Positions 22,712 to 32,948 of a DNA stretch of 64,000 nucleotides are shown here, in pieces (position 1 is the first letter of the stretch; every line of letters begins with the position of its first letter). The translations under genes were made by a program, and so were the position numbers. The stretch is from Allolobophora icterica (lineage: Eukaryota; Annelida; Clitellata; Crassiclitellata; Lumbricidae). The notes below the pieces were generated by a model. It worked only from the letters and a program-made list of their open reading frames with translations, had not been told where the DNA came from and ran no database searches. The stretch lies in assembly GCA_963556255.1 (NCBI GenBank), contig OY744616.1, positions 5,125,723-5,189,722 on the forward strand. The letters are read 5' to 3'.

Positions 22712-23272
22712 TGACGTTCGTCGCTCGAGATCAACTAACCCTTCATCAGACGTGGTACCAATTTGTGTCGGTCTTACCCGAGACGCTGCTTCGTCGTCGG
22801 GCTGGGTTCGGCTCCAGCCAACTGACCTTCTGGAGTCGCCCGGGTCACTATCCTGTCTACTTCTGCTGTAGACGAGCGGTTCCCTGTCTCCGCTCTCAGT
22901 GCCCATTTCTCCACGAGGAGGTCCCGAGGGTATCGCTTGTTTGCGAACAGTGTCGCTGTCAAGCTCCATCTCACTTTCGGACTCTGCCACTGCCGCGGTC
23001 GCCGGGTGGGCAACGTCCTCGTCCTCAGGATGGCCGTCCTTTAGAACAGGGTTCGCTCTCTTGCCGGCAGGAGTCCTCAGCTTCCTGTGAGATCTCTTAG
23101 TCAAAGACTTCCTCTTTTTCTCCACCTTAACCGAACCCTCACGTACCATTCTGCATCTCATGACTCTCGAGTTATCGTCAATAGGGGAAAACTCTGAACG
23201 TTCTCTTGTCCGAGAGGACAAGGTGTACATCTGACGAGTCGTCACGTCGTGCCGTCTCAAACACGCGAACAT
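22694..23272 (-). CDS. Unclassified 192-codon frame, possible mobile-element or exon remnant
   Basis: The start ATG has A at -3. The product is hydrophilic: an N-terminal MFACLRRHDV stretch, a basic cluster near residues 50-75 (KVEKKRKSLTKR and RKLRTPAGKR), then an acidic and Ser-rich part (ESESEMELDSD, about 97-107) and a polar tail. No cysteine cluster, membrane segment or catalytic motif is visible. The last few codons (QYSIV) are already ACTAT microsatellite, so the original 3' end is lost. Codon composition differs from the surrounding repeats. It could be a gag-like protein of an LTR element or a broken exon. I do not recognise it. Confidence 0.3.
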   Translation of the reverse strand: MFACLRRHDVTTRQMYTLSSRTRERSEFSPIDDNSRVMRCRMVREGSVKVEKKRKSLTKRSHRKLRTPAGKRANPVLKDGHPEDEDVAHPATAAVAESESEMELDSDTVRKQAIPSGPPRGEMGTESGDREPLVYSRSRQDSDPGDSRRSVGWSRTQPDDEAASRVRPTQIGTTSDEGLVDLERRTSQYSIV

Positions 23273-23718
23273 CTTGCGATAATATATACACGTGTAATAT
23301 TAACGCGGTTTACTGGTCTCACGACACTCTCTTCTGATAGGACAGGTTCTAGGTCTAAAACCTCCCTAACCGCACGCAGAACTGTGTTCCGACCGGCGCA
23401 CGAGGTGGGCCCTACTTCGCACTTCGGTCAGTTCTCGGAACTACGTGTTTCGATCACCAAGTTATTTGCTCTGAATAACGACTGGTTTGAATACAAGATT
23501 TTCCTGACTCTATCGTTTTTCCTGGTCTTACCGCACTGTAATCAGTTGTCGGGCGGTCTGTTCCCGTACTGCGGTCTTTCGGTAACAGTGGTCTTTCCCA
23601 GTAACTATTTTTAGTTACCGGGCGATGGAGCCCCTCCAACGCTCCACCGGCGTGTCAGCCATCCAAGTGTCACAATCCAAATGTAACGCCGACCCCGTAA
23701 GGTTACCAGAATGTCCTG

Positions 23719-24310
23719 AATTTTGTTCCCAAGAATTTCCGAATTTTGGTTCCCTAACGAAGGTCACGCTTACTCCCACAGGTAACCGGACAAGCTCCGA
23801 TCGCGGAGTTCTTCAAAACCCAAGAGGGAATTTCCTGCCTGTCGCCAAATTTACCCTTATTATCGTTTTTGTACTAAATTGGTTTTTTCAGGTATCCCGA
23901 CGGTCACTTCACCGAGTGCCGAAGTCGCGTAAAACTCTCCCAGCCGAAGACGCCGAAGTCACGTAAAACTCTCCCGGCCGAGTACGCCGAAAGCGCGTAA
24001 AACTTCCCTTGTGTCGAGTACGCCGAAATCGCGTAAAACTCTTCTCAGTGGATAAAACCAAACACTGTCGGATCTTGGAGTTCTTCGAACTCCAAGAGGG
24101 ATTTCCTTGCCCGACGCCAAATTTACTCTTGGTTTCAAGGATTTCAGAATTCCAGAAAATGGCTACCTTAAGACGGTCACCTTTACTCCCATGGGTTACC
24201 GGACAAGCTCCGATCGCGGAGTCCTTCAAAACCCAAGAGGGACTTTCCTGCCCGTCGCCAAATTCACCCTGGTTTTCGATCTCACACTGAATTGGTTTTC
24301 CTGTGTATCA
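23719..24310. repeat. Tandem duplication of a ~180-base block plus a 34-base minisatellite
   Basis: GACAAGCTCCGATCGCGGAG followed by TTCAAAACCCAAGAGGGA and GTCGCCAAATT occurs at 23788 and again at 24201, about 413 bases apart. A third, shorter version is at 24070-24125. Between them four 34-base units (GCCGAAGTCGCGTAAAACTC plus CTCCCGGCCGAGTAC) fill about 23926-24045. The block is GC-balanced, unlike its surroundings. It may be an untranslated or terminal region of the same element as the 22.7-23.3 kb frame. Confidence 0.75.
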
Positions 24311-24319
24311 ACGGTATCC

Positions 24320-24954
24320 TTCCCCGAGTATTACTCAGCCGTAGATTTCCCACGATCGGGATCTAGACCGCTTCGCGATCAACTGAGGGATCCAACCCGC
24401 CGGATCGGCGCTGTCGGCCCGTCTCCCAACAGTGAACTTCTTTAGCTGTACTCGGGATCGCCTGATTATATTATTCGGACGCCCCTTTCGTCCGTAAATA
24501 TATTTGTACTAACCGGAAACTCGAACTCTGACTCGGTCGTAACCAAAATCACTCGCCTACCACACTGAGTGCAGTATATTTGAATCGGTAACTGAATCGC
24601 TAACCAACAACGCTGTTTAACAGTATTGCTATGTATGAAGAGTCGAACCAACTCTTCACGTATAAAGCAGCGCACCGTGAGGCAGGCTCTATGCATCCCG
24701 AATTAACGCGTCTGCTCGCTATGCGCTGGCTTTACACCGTCGATCGGGCTTCCCTATCACGGTCGTTGCTGGACAGTCGCCTATTGAAATTAAATAAAAA
24801 TTAAATGATCGATGCTGGGCCTTCGCATGTAAAATTAAGAGAAACGATGCTGTTCCCTTCGCATGTAAACTTAAAGAAAACGATGCTATTCGCATAAAAT
24901 AAATCCTCCCACTTACGCACTGTGGCCTTGACCGCCACAATACTATACTATATG
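24320..24954. other. Intergenic, no gene recognised
   Basis: GC-balanced up to about 24720, then AT-richer with a repeated CGATGCTG/TTCGCATGTAAA motif (24811, 24849). No domain-bearing frame. Confidence 0.45.
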
Positions 24955-25600
24955 AGAGGAAAGCAGAAGAAAATAAAGACAGGAAGGGGAGACAGAGAAG
25001 GAAGTAGACAGGAAGAGGAAGAGGAGGACGAGGAAGAAGGACGAGGAAGAGGAGGACGAGGAAGGACGGAGAGACGGAGACGGAATCCCTCTTGCGCCGA
25101 ATAAAACGAGTTTCCCTGAATGGCTTTTCAAAATGGCCGCATATCGAAATCCGTTCTCCATTCTGTACAAACACTCGCGCCCTCTGTCCGTTTCTTTGTT
25201 TGTCTATCCGTCCTTGTGTGTCTGTCTTGTTGCCTGTGCGTTGCTGTCTCTGTCTTCTGTGGTATACTACATACTGTCCGGCTGCCTGTGTCCTTGTGTC
25301 TGTGTTGCTATGCCTCTGTCTCGCTGTCTACGTGTCTACATGTCTGGGCATGTATCTTGCTGGCTGGCTGCGAATCTCTGTTTCCCTCTCTCTGTCTCTC
25401 TCTGTCTCTCTCTATCTGTCTATTTCTGTGTCTGTGCATCTCTGTTCCTGTCTCTGTCTGTCTCTGTCTGTCTGTCTCTGTCTGTATGTCTGTCTGTCTG
25501 TCTCTGTCTGTATGTCTGTCTGTCTGTCTGTCTCTGTCTGTCTGTCTGTCTCTCTCTCTCTGTTCTGCCTTCTTGTCACCGTCTTTTTTAGAGACACGTT
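24955..25600. repeat. Polypurine tract then (CTGT)n/(CT)n DNA
   Basis: 24955-25085 is GGAAGA/GGACGA purine-rich. 25180-25570 is CTGTCTGT/CTCTCTGT. Leu/Ser/Cys-rich frames of up to 170 codons over this block are repeat translation in all three phases. Confidence 0.9.
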
Positions 25601-25656
25601 TTAGAGATCTTTTTAGACATAGAGAGAGATAGGCCGATGCTCGTATAGAGCTGTAA

Positions 25657-26095
25657 GATTAATGTGACGTAATGTAATCCGTGTAATACGAAGTAATCGA
25701 TGTAATCAATGTAATTAAATGTAATCGGTGTAATTCAACGTAATCGGTTTGATTCAATGTATTCTGTGTGAGTCAATGTAGTTTGTGTAATTCAATCTAA
25801 TCAGTTTAACCCCGTGTAATCGGTGTAATTCAATGTAATTGGTGTAATTCAATCCAATGTAATCTATGTAATGCAGTAATTAAATGTAATCGGTGTAATT
25901 CAACGTAATCGGTTTAATTCAATGTATTCTGTGTAATTCAGTGTAGTCGGTGTAACTCAATCTAGTCAGTTTAACCCGGTGTAATCGGTGTAATTCAATG
26001 TAATTGATGTAAATAAATCCAATGTAATATATGTAATGCAGTGTAATCCAGTACAATCGGTGTAATTAAATATAAACTATGTAATCGAATGTAAC
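25657..26095. repeat. Minisatellite with a 165-base higher-order repeat
   Basis: Basic units of about 18 bases (GTAATCGGTGTAATTCAA type) vary along the array. The exact order of variants from 25711 to 25875 recurs from 25876 to 26040, so two 165-base higher-order units sit head to tail. This implies a segmental duplication within the array after the monomers had diverged. Confidence 0.85.
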
Positions 26096-26899
26096 AGAGG
26101 AGCTATATATAGCGCAGATAAGCAAATTACTTCTATAACTCACAAGACATTATTCGAAATGTCGCTACAGGCCAAGCGTTGTTGGGATTCCTAATTCGCT
26201 GGAGAAGCCAAAGGTAGAAATGCGATAGGGTCGGATAAATGAGAAGACAAACAAGTCAAGACAGATAAAGCTCAAGTTTATACGACATCAGAAGAAGAAA
26301 AGGAGCAGTCTCTTAAAGACCTTTTATAGTCTTAACTTTGCCCTATATAACTAATACAGTGCCTTAGACACCTTTTTAAAGTATTACAGTCGCCCTATAT
26401 ATAAAATGTAATATAGTCGTAGATAGTGTAAGGACTCTCACGCACTATTTCAACAGCAACGCGTCTTGTAAAAGTTCTGATTTCTTCTCAGAACATCGCA
26501 CGATAATTCAGCACAGACCAGTGACGTCGCCGCCTATGTGTGTTGTACGGCTTTTGCCGTACCCCTTGTTAAGGTGGAACGGACACAACATACTTTTGCC
26601 CTACCACTTTTTGTCTGTTAAAGCTTCCGTCCCTGTAGACCCTCTAATTTTCTGCACTACTTTTCAAATCGTGGCGACGCCACTGGCACAGACGTCAGTC
26701 TCACCTCTATACTCAACTGAAGCTCAACTCCTCACTATACCTATAGACCACATTTAGGAAATCAAGCAAGGATGGGCTCCAGCCAACGCCTACAAACCCA
26801 TCCTTTCCATGGCACCATTAGCAATACGGGCAAGGACAAATCTACGCCATCTAACCACTTCCTTTACTAGATCGACATGTAGCAATATATATAGCCACT
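26096..26899. other. Intergenic, no gene recognised
   Basis: Contains a 78-codon frame at 26521-26757 without recognisable domains. No tandem arrays. Confidence 0.45.
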
Positions 26900-27090
26900 T
26901 TTAAGTTAAACCCTGAGGCAGCCATGGGTATAAAGTGTAAGCGATTTCATTTTCTTAACCTCGACATACGAGGGGTGTGGCCAGTCCTCTCCCTGACCGT
27001 CTCATCTGCCCACCGACAGTGTACTGACCTGTACACCTGTGACCTGTATTCATTATAGCTGAGATCACTAGGTTGAAGCAGAAATCTCGA
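26900..27090 (-). mobile_element. SINE family 1, minus copy
   Basis: Read on the minus strand: GGTTCGAGATTTCTG, CTATAATGAATACAGGTCAC, CACTGTCGGTGGGCAGATG, GTCGAGGTTAAGAAAATGAA and CTTTATACCCATGGCTGCCTC, in the order of the 17768 copy. Confidence 0.75.
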
Positions 27091-27125
27091 ACCAAATATA
27101 TTGTATATATATATATATATAAATT

Positions 27126-27549
27126 GTTTATCTAGGAAATTTATATAGCGACACTCCTGGCTGCCTCAGGGTTTATGTATATATAATAAGTTGACATATT
27201 GTGTTACTTTATAGACAGAACTTTGTGAAAGTCCAGTGGTTAGCGTGTTGAGAGGTAGGTGTTTAAATTTTCCTCTAGCACTTCATACCCATGATTGCCT
27301 CTTAGGGTATAAGGATGGATGGCGGAAGTTTTTTCAATATACTTAGACGCTCGTAGAATAACAATTATAGGAACCATGCACCACTTTAAAGAGGTGTCAC
27401 ACTGGTCGTTTACAAGTACTTATTGGAGGAATAAAATAGTTAAAAGAGGTGTTTAAGGAAGTTTTCTTCTGCATGGATACATTATACAAATTAAATATAC
27501 ATTATTTTTTTATCATTTGTTTATCTAGGAAATTTATATAGCGACACTC
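27126..27549. repeat. Short direct repeat pair and a truncated SINE family 1
   Basis: A 34-base sequence beginning TTGTTTATCTAGGAAATTTA and ending ATATAGCGACACTCC is present at 27126 and 27517. It resembles the LINE-type ATATAGCGCCAC 3' ends. Between the copies, 27225-27320 reads GTCCAGTGGTTAGCGTG and CACTTCATACCCATGATTGC, a shortened SINE family 1. Confidence 0.7.
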
Positions 27550-27559
27550 CAGAAAAAAG

Positions 27560-27564
27560 AAACA

Positions 27565-27603
<39 letters not shown>

Positions 27604-27728
27604 TATGGACAATGGATAAATTATAGTTTATGGACAATGTGTACACAAGATATATATATATATAAAATGTTGTAGACGTACTACCCGCAATCATGTCTAT
27701 GTTATATTATATACATGTTGATATATAT

Positions 27729-27766
<38 letters not shown>

Positions 27767-27822
27767 CTACATGATTACCTCTAATTCAACTGCATCATAT
27801 ATACATTTTGATATATATCAAC

Positions 27823-27912
<90 letters not shown>
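27560..27912. repeat. (TA)n tracts with small palindromes
   Basis: Pure TA runs at about 27570-27600, 27736-27764 and 27825-27911 are separated by TTGATATATATCAA palindromes (27718 and 27807). Such DNA can extrude cruciforms. Confidence 0.9.
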
Positions 27913-27915
<3 letters not shown>

Positions 27916-28440
27916 TTTAAACATTCGCCCTTTATCAGGCGGTATAATTATCTTCTGGCTATTTATCGCTGGCAGCGTTCTGCAAAAAGGACTGTGTATA
28001 GTTTATATATATTTATACGTTGCTGGTAATCACTTCCGTACATATATATAATCGCGGTTATTTCGGTGCCATCAGAAACGAAGCTGCTGAGAACAGAGTT
28101 ATCCTGATTGTCCTCGGCTCTCTAACCCAATTACGAAACGACACAAACAGAAAAGAAGTATGACAGGGGCAGATATGCAGAGGGACGGACGGACGGACAA
28201 CCAGGCAGGCATCGAAATACACGGCTAATGTAATAGAAGATCGCGCGATATGAGGGTAGGGGGGGTTAGGGTCGAGTGGGAAGAAGAGGGGAGGAAGGTG
28301 ACTGTTGCTTGGATAAGAGGTTAAAGGTTGACGTGTGGAGATGACCTTTTAGATGGAGTTGGCACGGGGTCATCATCGTCGTCGTCATCATTGTTATCAT
28401 CGTCTTCTTCTATTTCTTCTTCTTCATTATCCTCATCGTC
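27913..28440. other. Intergenic, no gene recognised
   Basis: Mixed DNA with a short GGACGGACGGAC run near 28183 and G-rich DNA near 28255. No supported frame. Confidence 0.45.
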
Positions 28441-28770
<330 letters not shown>

Positions 28771-28929
28771 CTGCAGTAACTGATTCAGATCTTATGGAGC
28801 AACGACTCACTTGTGAAAGTACGTTCATATCAGTCATGCTCCATTGAAGTTCCGTGGTTCTTATTCTGCATTCGCCTTAATTCAACCCTCCCCCCCAAGC
28901 AAAAATGGTCCATTCCGCCTTTCAATCCA

Positions 28930-29400
28930 ATCATTCTTCGTGCTTGCGTGAGGTCACTGGCGGAGGCTAATTCCAATGGATCGCTTGTGAAAATACGCTT
29001 CTAGAAGTCTTCAATGCATACTTCACTGAAGCTTCAGCGATCTTCTGTACCTGATACAAAACCCGGAAATAATCGTGACGTCATCTCCAAACTTCTAAAG
29101 CGCCCCTCGAAAGCCAAGCGCAGGGCATCAGATTATTTACGAGCGCAGCGTCACGTCAGAGCGGGTTTAAAAGAGTAGCTCAAAGGAGGTCAGAGTTTTC
29201 ATGCCATGGGGTCCAGATCAAGAGAGGAGAAAGATCAGCTGCTAAGGCGGGTGTCGTTTAGGGCGAGAAGAATTGGAAGGCGGAGGATCAGAAGAGTCAA
29301 GGTATAGGACCATTCTTTCATTTCTCGTGCGTGCGTGAGCTCACTGGCGGAAGCTAATTCCAATGTGAAAGAAGCGCGCATTCTATTCAGGCGCCTCTGA
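28930..29400. repeat. Duplicated ~45-base motif and a repeat shared with 33520-33680
   Basis: CGTGCTTGCGTGAGGTCACTGGCGGAGGCTAATTCCAATG-like sequence (written here in pieces: GTGAGGTCACTGGCGGA, GCTAATTCCAATG) occurs near 28940 and 29322. The part 29215-29300 (AGCTGCTAAGGCGGGTGTCG, AGAATTGGAAGGCGGAG) matches the interior of the 32949-34167 inverted-repeat element near 33600. A family E stub lies at 29075-29155. Confidence 0.65.
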
Positions 29401-29698
29401 AGTTCCGATGGTTCTGCGCGAACTCGTCTCCCTATCCATTCAATTCATGTCAACTGTTATGAAATCTGCGATTAGCCATGATGGTAAGTCGGTCAGTCAG
29501 TCGGTCGGATGGTCGGCCTGGCGGTCAGGCGGGCAGTCGGACGGTCGCCGCTTGCTTCCCTCGAGCCCAAGCCATCGATTCATGATGGATTGCAAAGTGG
29601 CCGAAGCCGACATTTTGACATTCGCTTGATTCGATCCAGACAGAGGGGCGGGGGTGCACCGAGGACGGACGGAATAACGAGGGTATACAGAGAGGGAA

Positions 29699-30185
29699 GG
29701 GTGGGATTGCGCTGACCGCAAATCCCAGTCGGGTTTCCAGGAGAGGGGAAATGGGTTGAATACGGGAAGGACCGGTTAAGGATGGGCTGGAGTAGGGTGG
29801 GAAAGGGCGAAGTGTGGTTAGGCAGGATTGACAGCAAATCCAAGAGGGTTTCGAGGAGAGGGGGAATGCGGTGTGGCAGGTGGAATAGGAGGAAGGACTT
29901 GAGTAGGTTAGGCTATAAAGGGTGGGATGTGGTAGTCTAGGGTCGACAGCAAATTCGAGTTGGGGTGTAGGAGAGGGGCGATAAAATCTTTTGGGAGAAG
30001 AGGTGTAGTGGGTTGTATATGGTGGACTGGGGTAGGTTGGTTAGGTTGAAATGTTGTTGGAAAGGGTGGGGTAGGGTAGGTCTGACAGTAAATCCCAGTC
30101 AGTTTCAAGTGGAAAGGGAAATAACCGTGAGAGGTAGGGTCGATTGAATAATTGTACTGGGGCAGGTTAGACTGGAGTTGGGCTG
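29699..30185. repeat. GT-rich minisatellite, about 115-140-base units, four copies
   Basis: The anchor GACMGCAAATCC occurs at 29714, 29830, 29945 and (as GACAGTAAATCC) 30084, each followed by AGTNGGGTTTCNAGGAGAGG and, further on, GGNCTGGAGTAGG. The copies are well diverged. Confidence 0.8.
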
Positions 30186-30299
30186 GAAATCATTGACATT
30201 CCAGGCCAGTACTATGAGACGGAATTGGGTGTCGGATTTGATGACATTGCGGTCGTCGGGTTTCACAGACAGGCGGGACATCCCTCCATACCTACGATT

Positions 30300-30475
30300 C
30301 CCCGTCCTCCAATTCCCCATCTTCCATCTCCGAAAACCTCCAAGTCCCCATCCTCCATCTCCCCATCCTTCAACTTCCCATCTTCCATCTCCCCATCGTC
30401 TATCTCCCCATTCTCCAGCTCCTCATCCTCCAGCTCCCCATCCTCCAAATCCGTATCCTCCAACTCCCCTGTCTT
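30300..30475. repeat. Pyrimidine-rich minisatellite of CCCCATCCTCCA type
   Basis: About a dozen degenerate 12-15-base units (CTCCCCATCCTCCA, CTCCCCATCTTCCA). The Pro/Ser-rich and Glu/Asp-rich frames here are artefacts of the repeat. Confidence 0.85.
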
Positions 30476-30559
30476 TGTCGATTTATTTCGAATGCTTCGT
30501 CACGTGCTAGGAAGGCGGGAAAGATGACCAGCGGAACTCATCCAAACACCCATCGACAA

Positions 30560-30941
30560 ATCGATTACGTAGATTAGACGCCTGTCTGGCTGTGTGTGTA
30601 TGTGTGTGTCTCTCTGTGTGTTTGTGTGTTTGTCTTTCCGTGTGTCTTTTTGTCTGTCTATCTCTCTTTCTGGGTATGTTGGTCTGTCTGTCTGTCTGTC
30701 TGTCTGCCTGTCTGTCTGTCTGTCTGTGTATTTTGTGAGAACACATGCTGTTTTATTTGACACAATTTGCCAATATTATTTTATCGATGCTTTTTCGATA
30801 TGGTCAATGATATCTTTTCTTTTCCCAGGACATAGTTGTCCAGTGATTTATTATCCCAGGATTCTACATAAACTACCTTGGGAATTTCAAGATCATTCGG
30901 AAAACTGTGTATATTATATGCTTATAGATACATATACACAA

Positions 30942-31017
<76 letters not shown>
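30560..31017. repeat. GT-rich, (CTGT)n and (TA)n microsatellites
   Basis: GTGTGTGT-type DNA to 30660, CTGT tetramers at 30680-30728, a short unique gap, then TA runs at 30940-31017. A LINE-type 3' end (GCGCTATATAAATTGTGTAA) follows at about 31055-31090. The 304-codon plus frame crossing these is rejected. Confidence 0.9.
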
Positions 31018-31019
<2 letters not shown>

Positions 31020-31199
31020 TTGGCGTCGTCCTTCATATTGCCTTGCTCTAGCAGTGCGCTATATAAATTGTGTAATTCTCATTACATTACGATACTTTCC
31101 TCCTTCTCGTCCTCCTCTTCCTGTTCGTCCTCCTCCTGTTGCCATAGTTTCCGTCTCGTTCCTCGTTTTTCTGAAGTTGGTTCTTCTTTCCTGTTCTTC

Positions 31200-31480
31200 A
31201 ACTACTTGTTTCCTCTTCTGCTTCCGGAAGTTTCTCGTCCCAACGAGTTGACACCTGCCCGGAAGGCACCGTGGCCACTTCTCCTCTCTTCTACACTCCA
31301 ATCCGACCGAAAATGCGGCTTGTCGGCGTGGGGTCGGCAGACATCAAAGGTCTTTGGCGGCACGTCAAAGCGGCCGCGGCGGCGGGCACAAGCGACTTCA
31401 AAGCGCGTCACGGCGACAGTTGTTACTTTCGACGTCAGAACAAGGGGAGTGCGATGTTTAATTTCAAGACATCGTCGTAA
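31200..31480. promoter_or_regulatory. CpG-rich islet with ETS- and TCF-type motifs
   Basis: CTTCCGGAAG (31221-31230, ETS-type palindrome), ATCAAAGG (31343-31350, TCF/LEF-type) and a nearby GCGGCCGCGGCGGCGGGC block sit in about 280 bases of CpG-rich DNA without tandem repeats. A 69-codon frame (31271-31480) also crosses it, with no known domain. Regulatory function is inference. Confidence 0.3.
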
Positions 31481-31734
31481 TTCAATCGCAGTGAGTGAGA
31501 GAGAATGAGACAGAATGAAACAGACAGAGACAGAGAAGGAGAGAGACAGAGGCATAGAAGGAGAGGGGCAGAGGCAGACTGAGCAACTCTCGAACGAGCA
31601 ATGGGGCGCTGACAGTCAATTCGATTCTCTGACTCGTAATCTGGAACGCATTGTACGATTCTTACGCAACGCAAAGAGAATTACCGGACCCTGGCTAATG
31701 GCATTTCCAAAATGACCAACGACCAGACAACATT

Positions 31735-32037
<303 letters not shown>

Positions 32038-32088
32038 GTAATGATAACCGAGTGTTAGTTGTTAGTGTTAGTTATTCCAATCACCCAA

Positions 32089-32144
32089 TCCACTTCCTCG
32101 CCGCCTATGCTACCAGTGGCAAGCATAGGCGGCGAGGAAGTGGA
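32089..32144. other. Perfect 23-base inverted repeat (hairpin)
   Basis: The arm 32089-32111 (key part CTTCCTCGCCGCCTATGC) is exactly inverted at 32122-32144, around a 10-base loop. With one mismatch the stem extends a few bases outward. The stem is GC-rich and would be very stable. A SINE family 1 tail fragment follows (about 32155-32230). Confidence 0.9.
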
Positions 32145-32339
32145 CTGGCCACATGCCCTCATATACCGAGGTGAAGAAAATGAAGTCGCCATGGCTGTCT
32201 CTCAGGTTAGCTCAAGTGACAACACTTAATCGGTGCTAAACCTTGAAGAATGACGAGCATAGTTCTCTGAACAGAAGTCATTGTTATTGTTATTGTAATT
32301 GTTATTCTAATTGCAAACTTATATAGCGCCACTTCAAGA

Positions 32340-32475
32340 GAGATTTGTAATGAGAGTCGGGTAGGGGGCGCAACTGTAGCAAAATCTCAAAAATAAATAT
32401 TTGTCTCGACGGTGATTTGAACCCCCACCTCTCGATTGACAGTCCAGCGCTCTAACCACTACGCTGTCATTCACC
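32340..32475 (-). mobile_element. SINE family 1 head, minus copy, joined to a LINE-like 3' end
   Basis: Minus strand: GACAGCGTAGTGGTTAGAGC (A box), GGACTGTCAATCGAGAGGTG and GGGGTTCAAATCACCGTC (B box), then ACAAATATTT. The left neighbour (32300-32350) carries CAAACTTATATAGCGCCACT, the common LINE/SINE 3' end. Confidence 0.8.
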
Positions 32476-32559
32476 CTGACCTCCATAGGGACGGTGAAAA
32501 CAAAAGCAAGATATCAACATTTTCCCCACCCCACGGGACACATCGGCCGTAATCTCAGC

Positions 32560-32770
32560 TGATCCTATCGCTAGGTGGCGCTGGCGTGATTCAAAATGGC
32601 GCCGACAACGTCCAATCGAAGGTTGGTTGCGCCGTGAAAGAGCAGTCGTGAATATTCATGAGCCGCTGGATTTATGCATATTCATAAATCTGTTGGGTTA
32701 TGAATATGCATAAATCCTGTGGGAACCGTCCACGGCTGAATATTCTCGGCCGACGACGTCTGGGTCGTTG
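32560..32770. promoter_or_regulatory. Motif-dense islet: CTCF-like, YY1-like, CCAAT and POU/octamer palindrome
   Basis: CTAGGTGGCGCT (32571-32582) resembles the CTCF core. AAAATGGCGCC (32593-32603) matches the YY1 type. CCAAT lies at 32612. Then GGATTTATGCATATTCATAA (32668-32687) is exactly inverted at 32698-32717 around a 10-base loop. ATGCATATTCAT and ATGAATATGCAT are POU-type palindromic words. Outside it, GAATATTCATGAGCCG and CGGCTGAATATTC form a second, outer inversion. Motif matches are by eye. Binding and function are inferred. Confidence 0.4.
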
Positions 32771-32884
32771 GGATTCTCGAAACACCGTTATTTAGCATAA
32801 GAATATATATATATATTTAATATATATATTTAACATATATATCATATCCTATAAAGCAAAGACAATGCAACACTGATGCGAGCT

Positions 32885-32940
32885 GAGTGGCGCTATATAA
32901 GTGTTCGGTTACAATTATAATTACAATTTGTTTTGTAATA
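32885..32940 (+). repeat. LINE-type 3' end stub, 'family B' (representative)
   Basis: GAGTGGCGCTATATAAGTG followed by TTACAATTATAATTACAATT. The same GAAGTGGCGCTATATAAATT end with a (TTACAA)n-like tail is scattered through the window: near 3945, 32310, 45005, 53250 and 63065 (minus sense), and 31055, 35795 and 61225 (plus sense). Where more sequence is kept it is preceded by the LINE ORF2 C-terminus. Confidence 0.7.
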
Positions 32941-32948
32941 TGTTATGT

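Noticed and set aside
30594..31508. 304-codon plus frame
   Set aside because: It strings together GT, CTGT and TA microsatellites and a CpG islet; no domain is visible.
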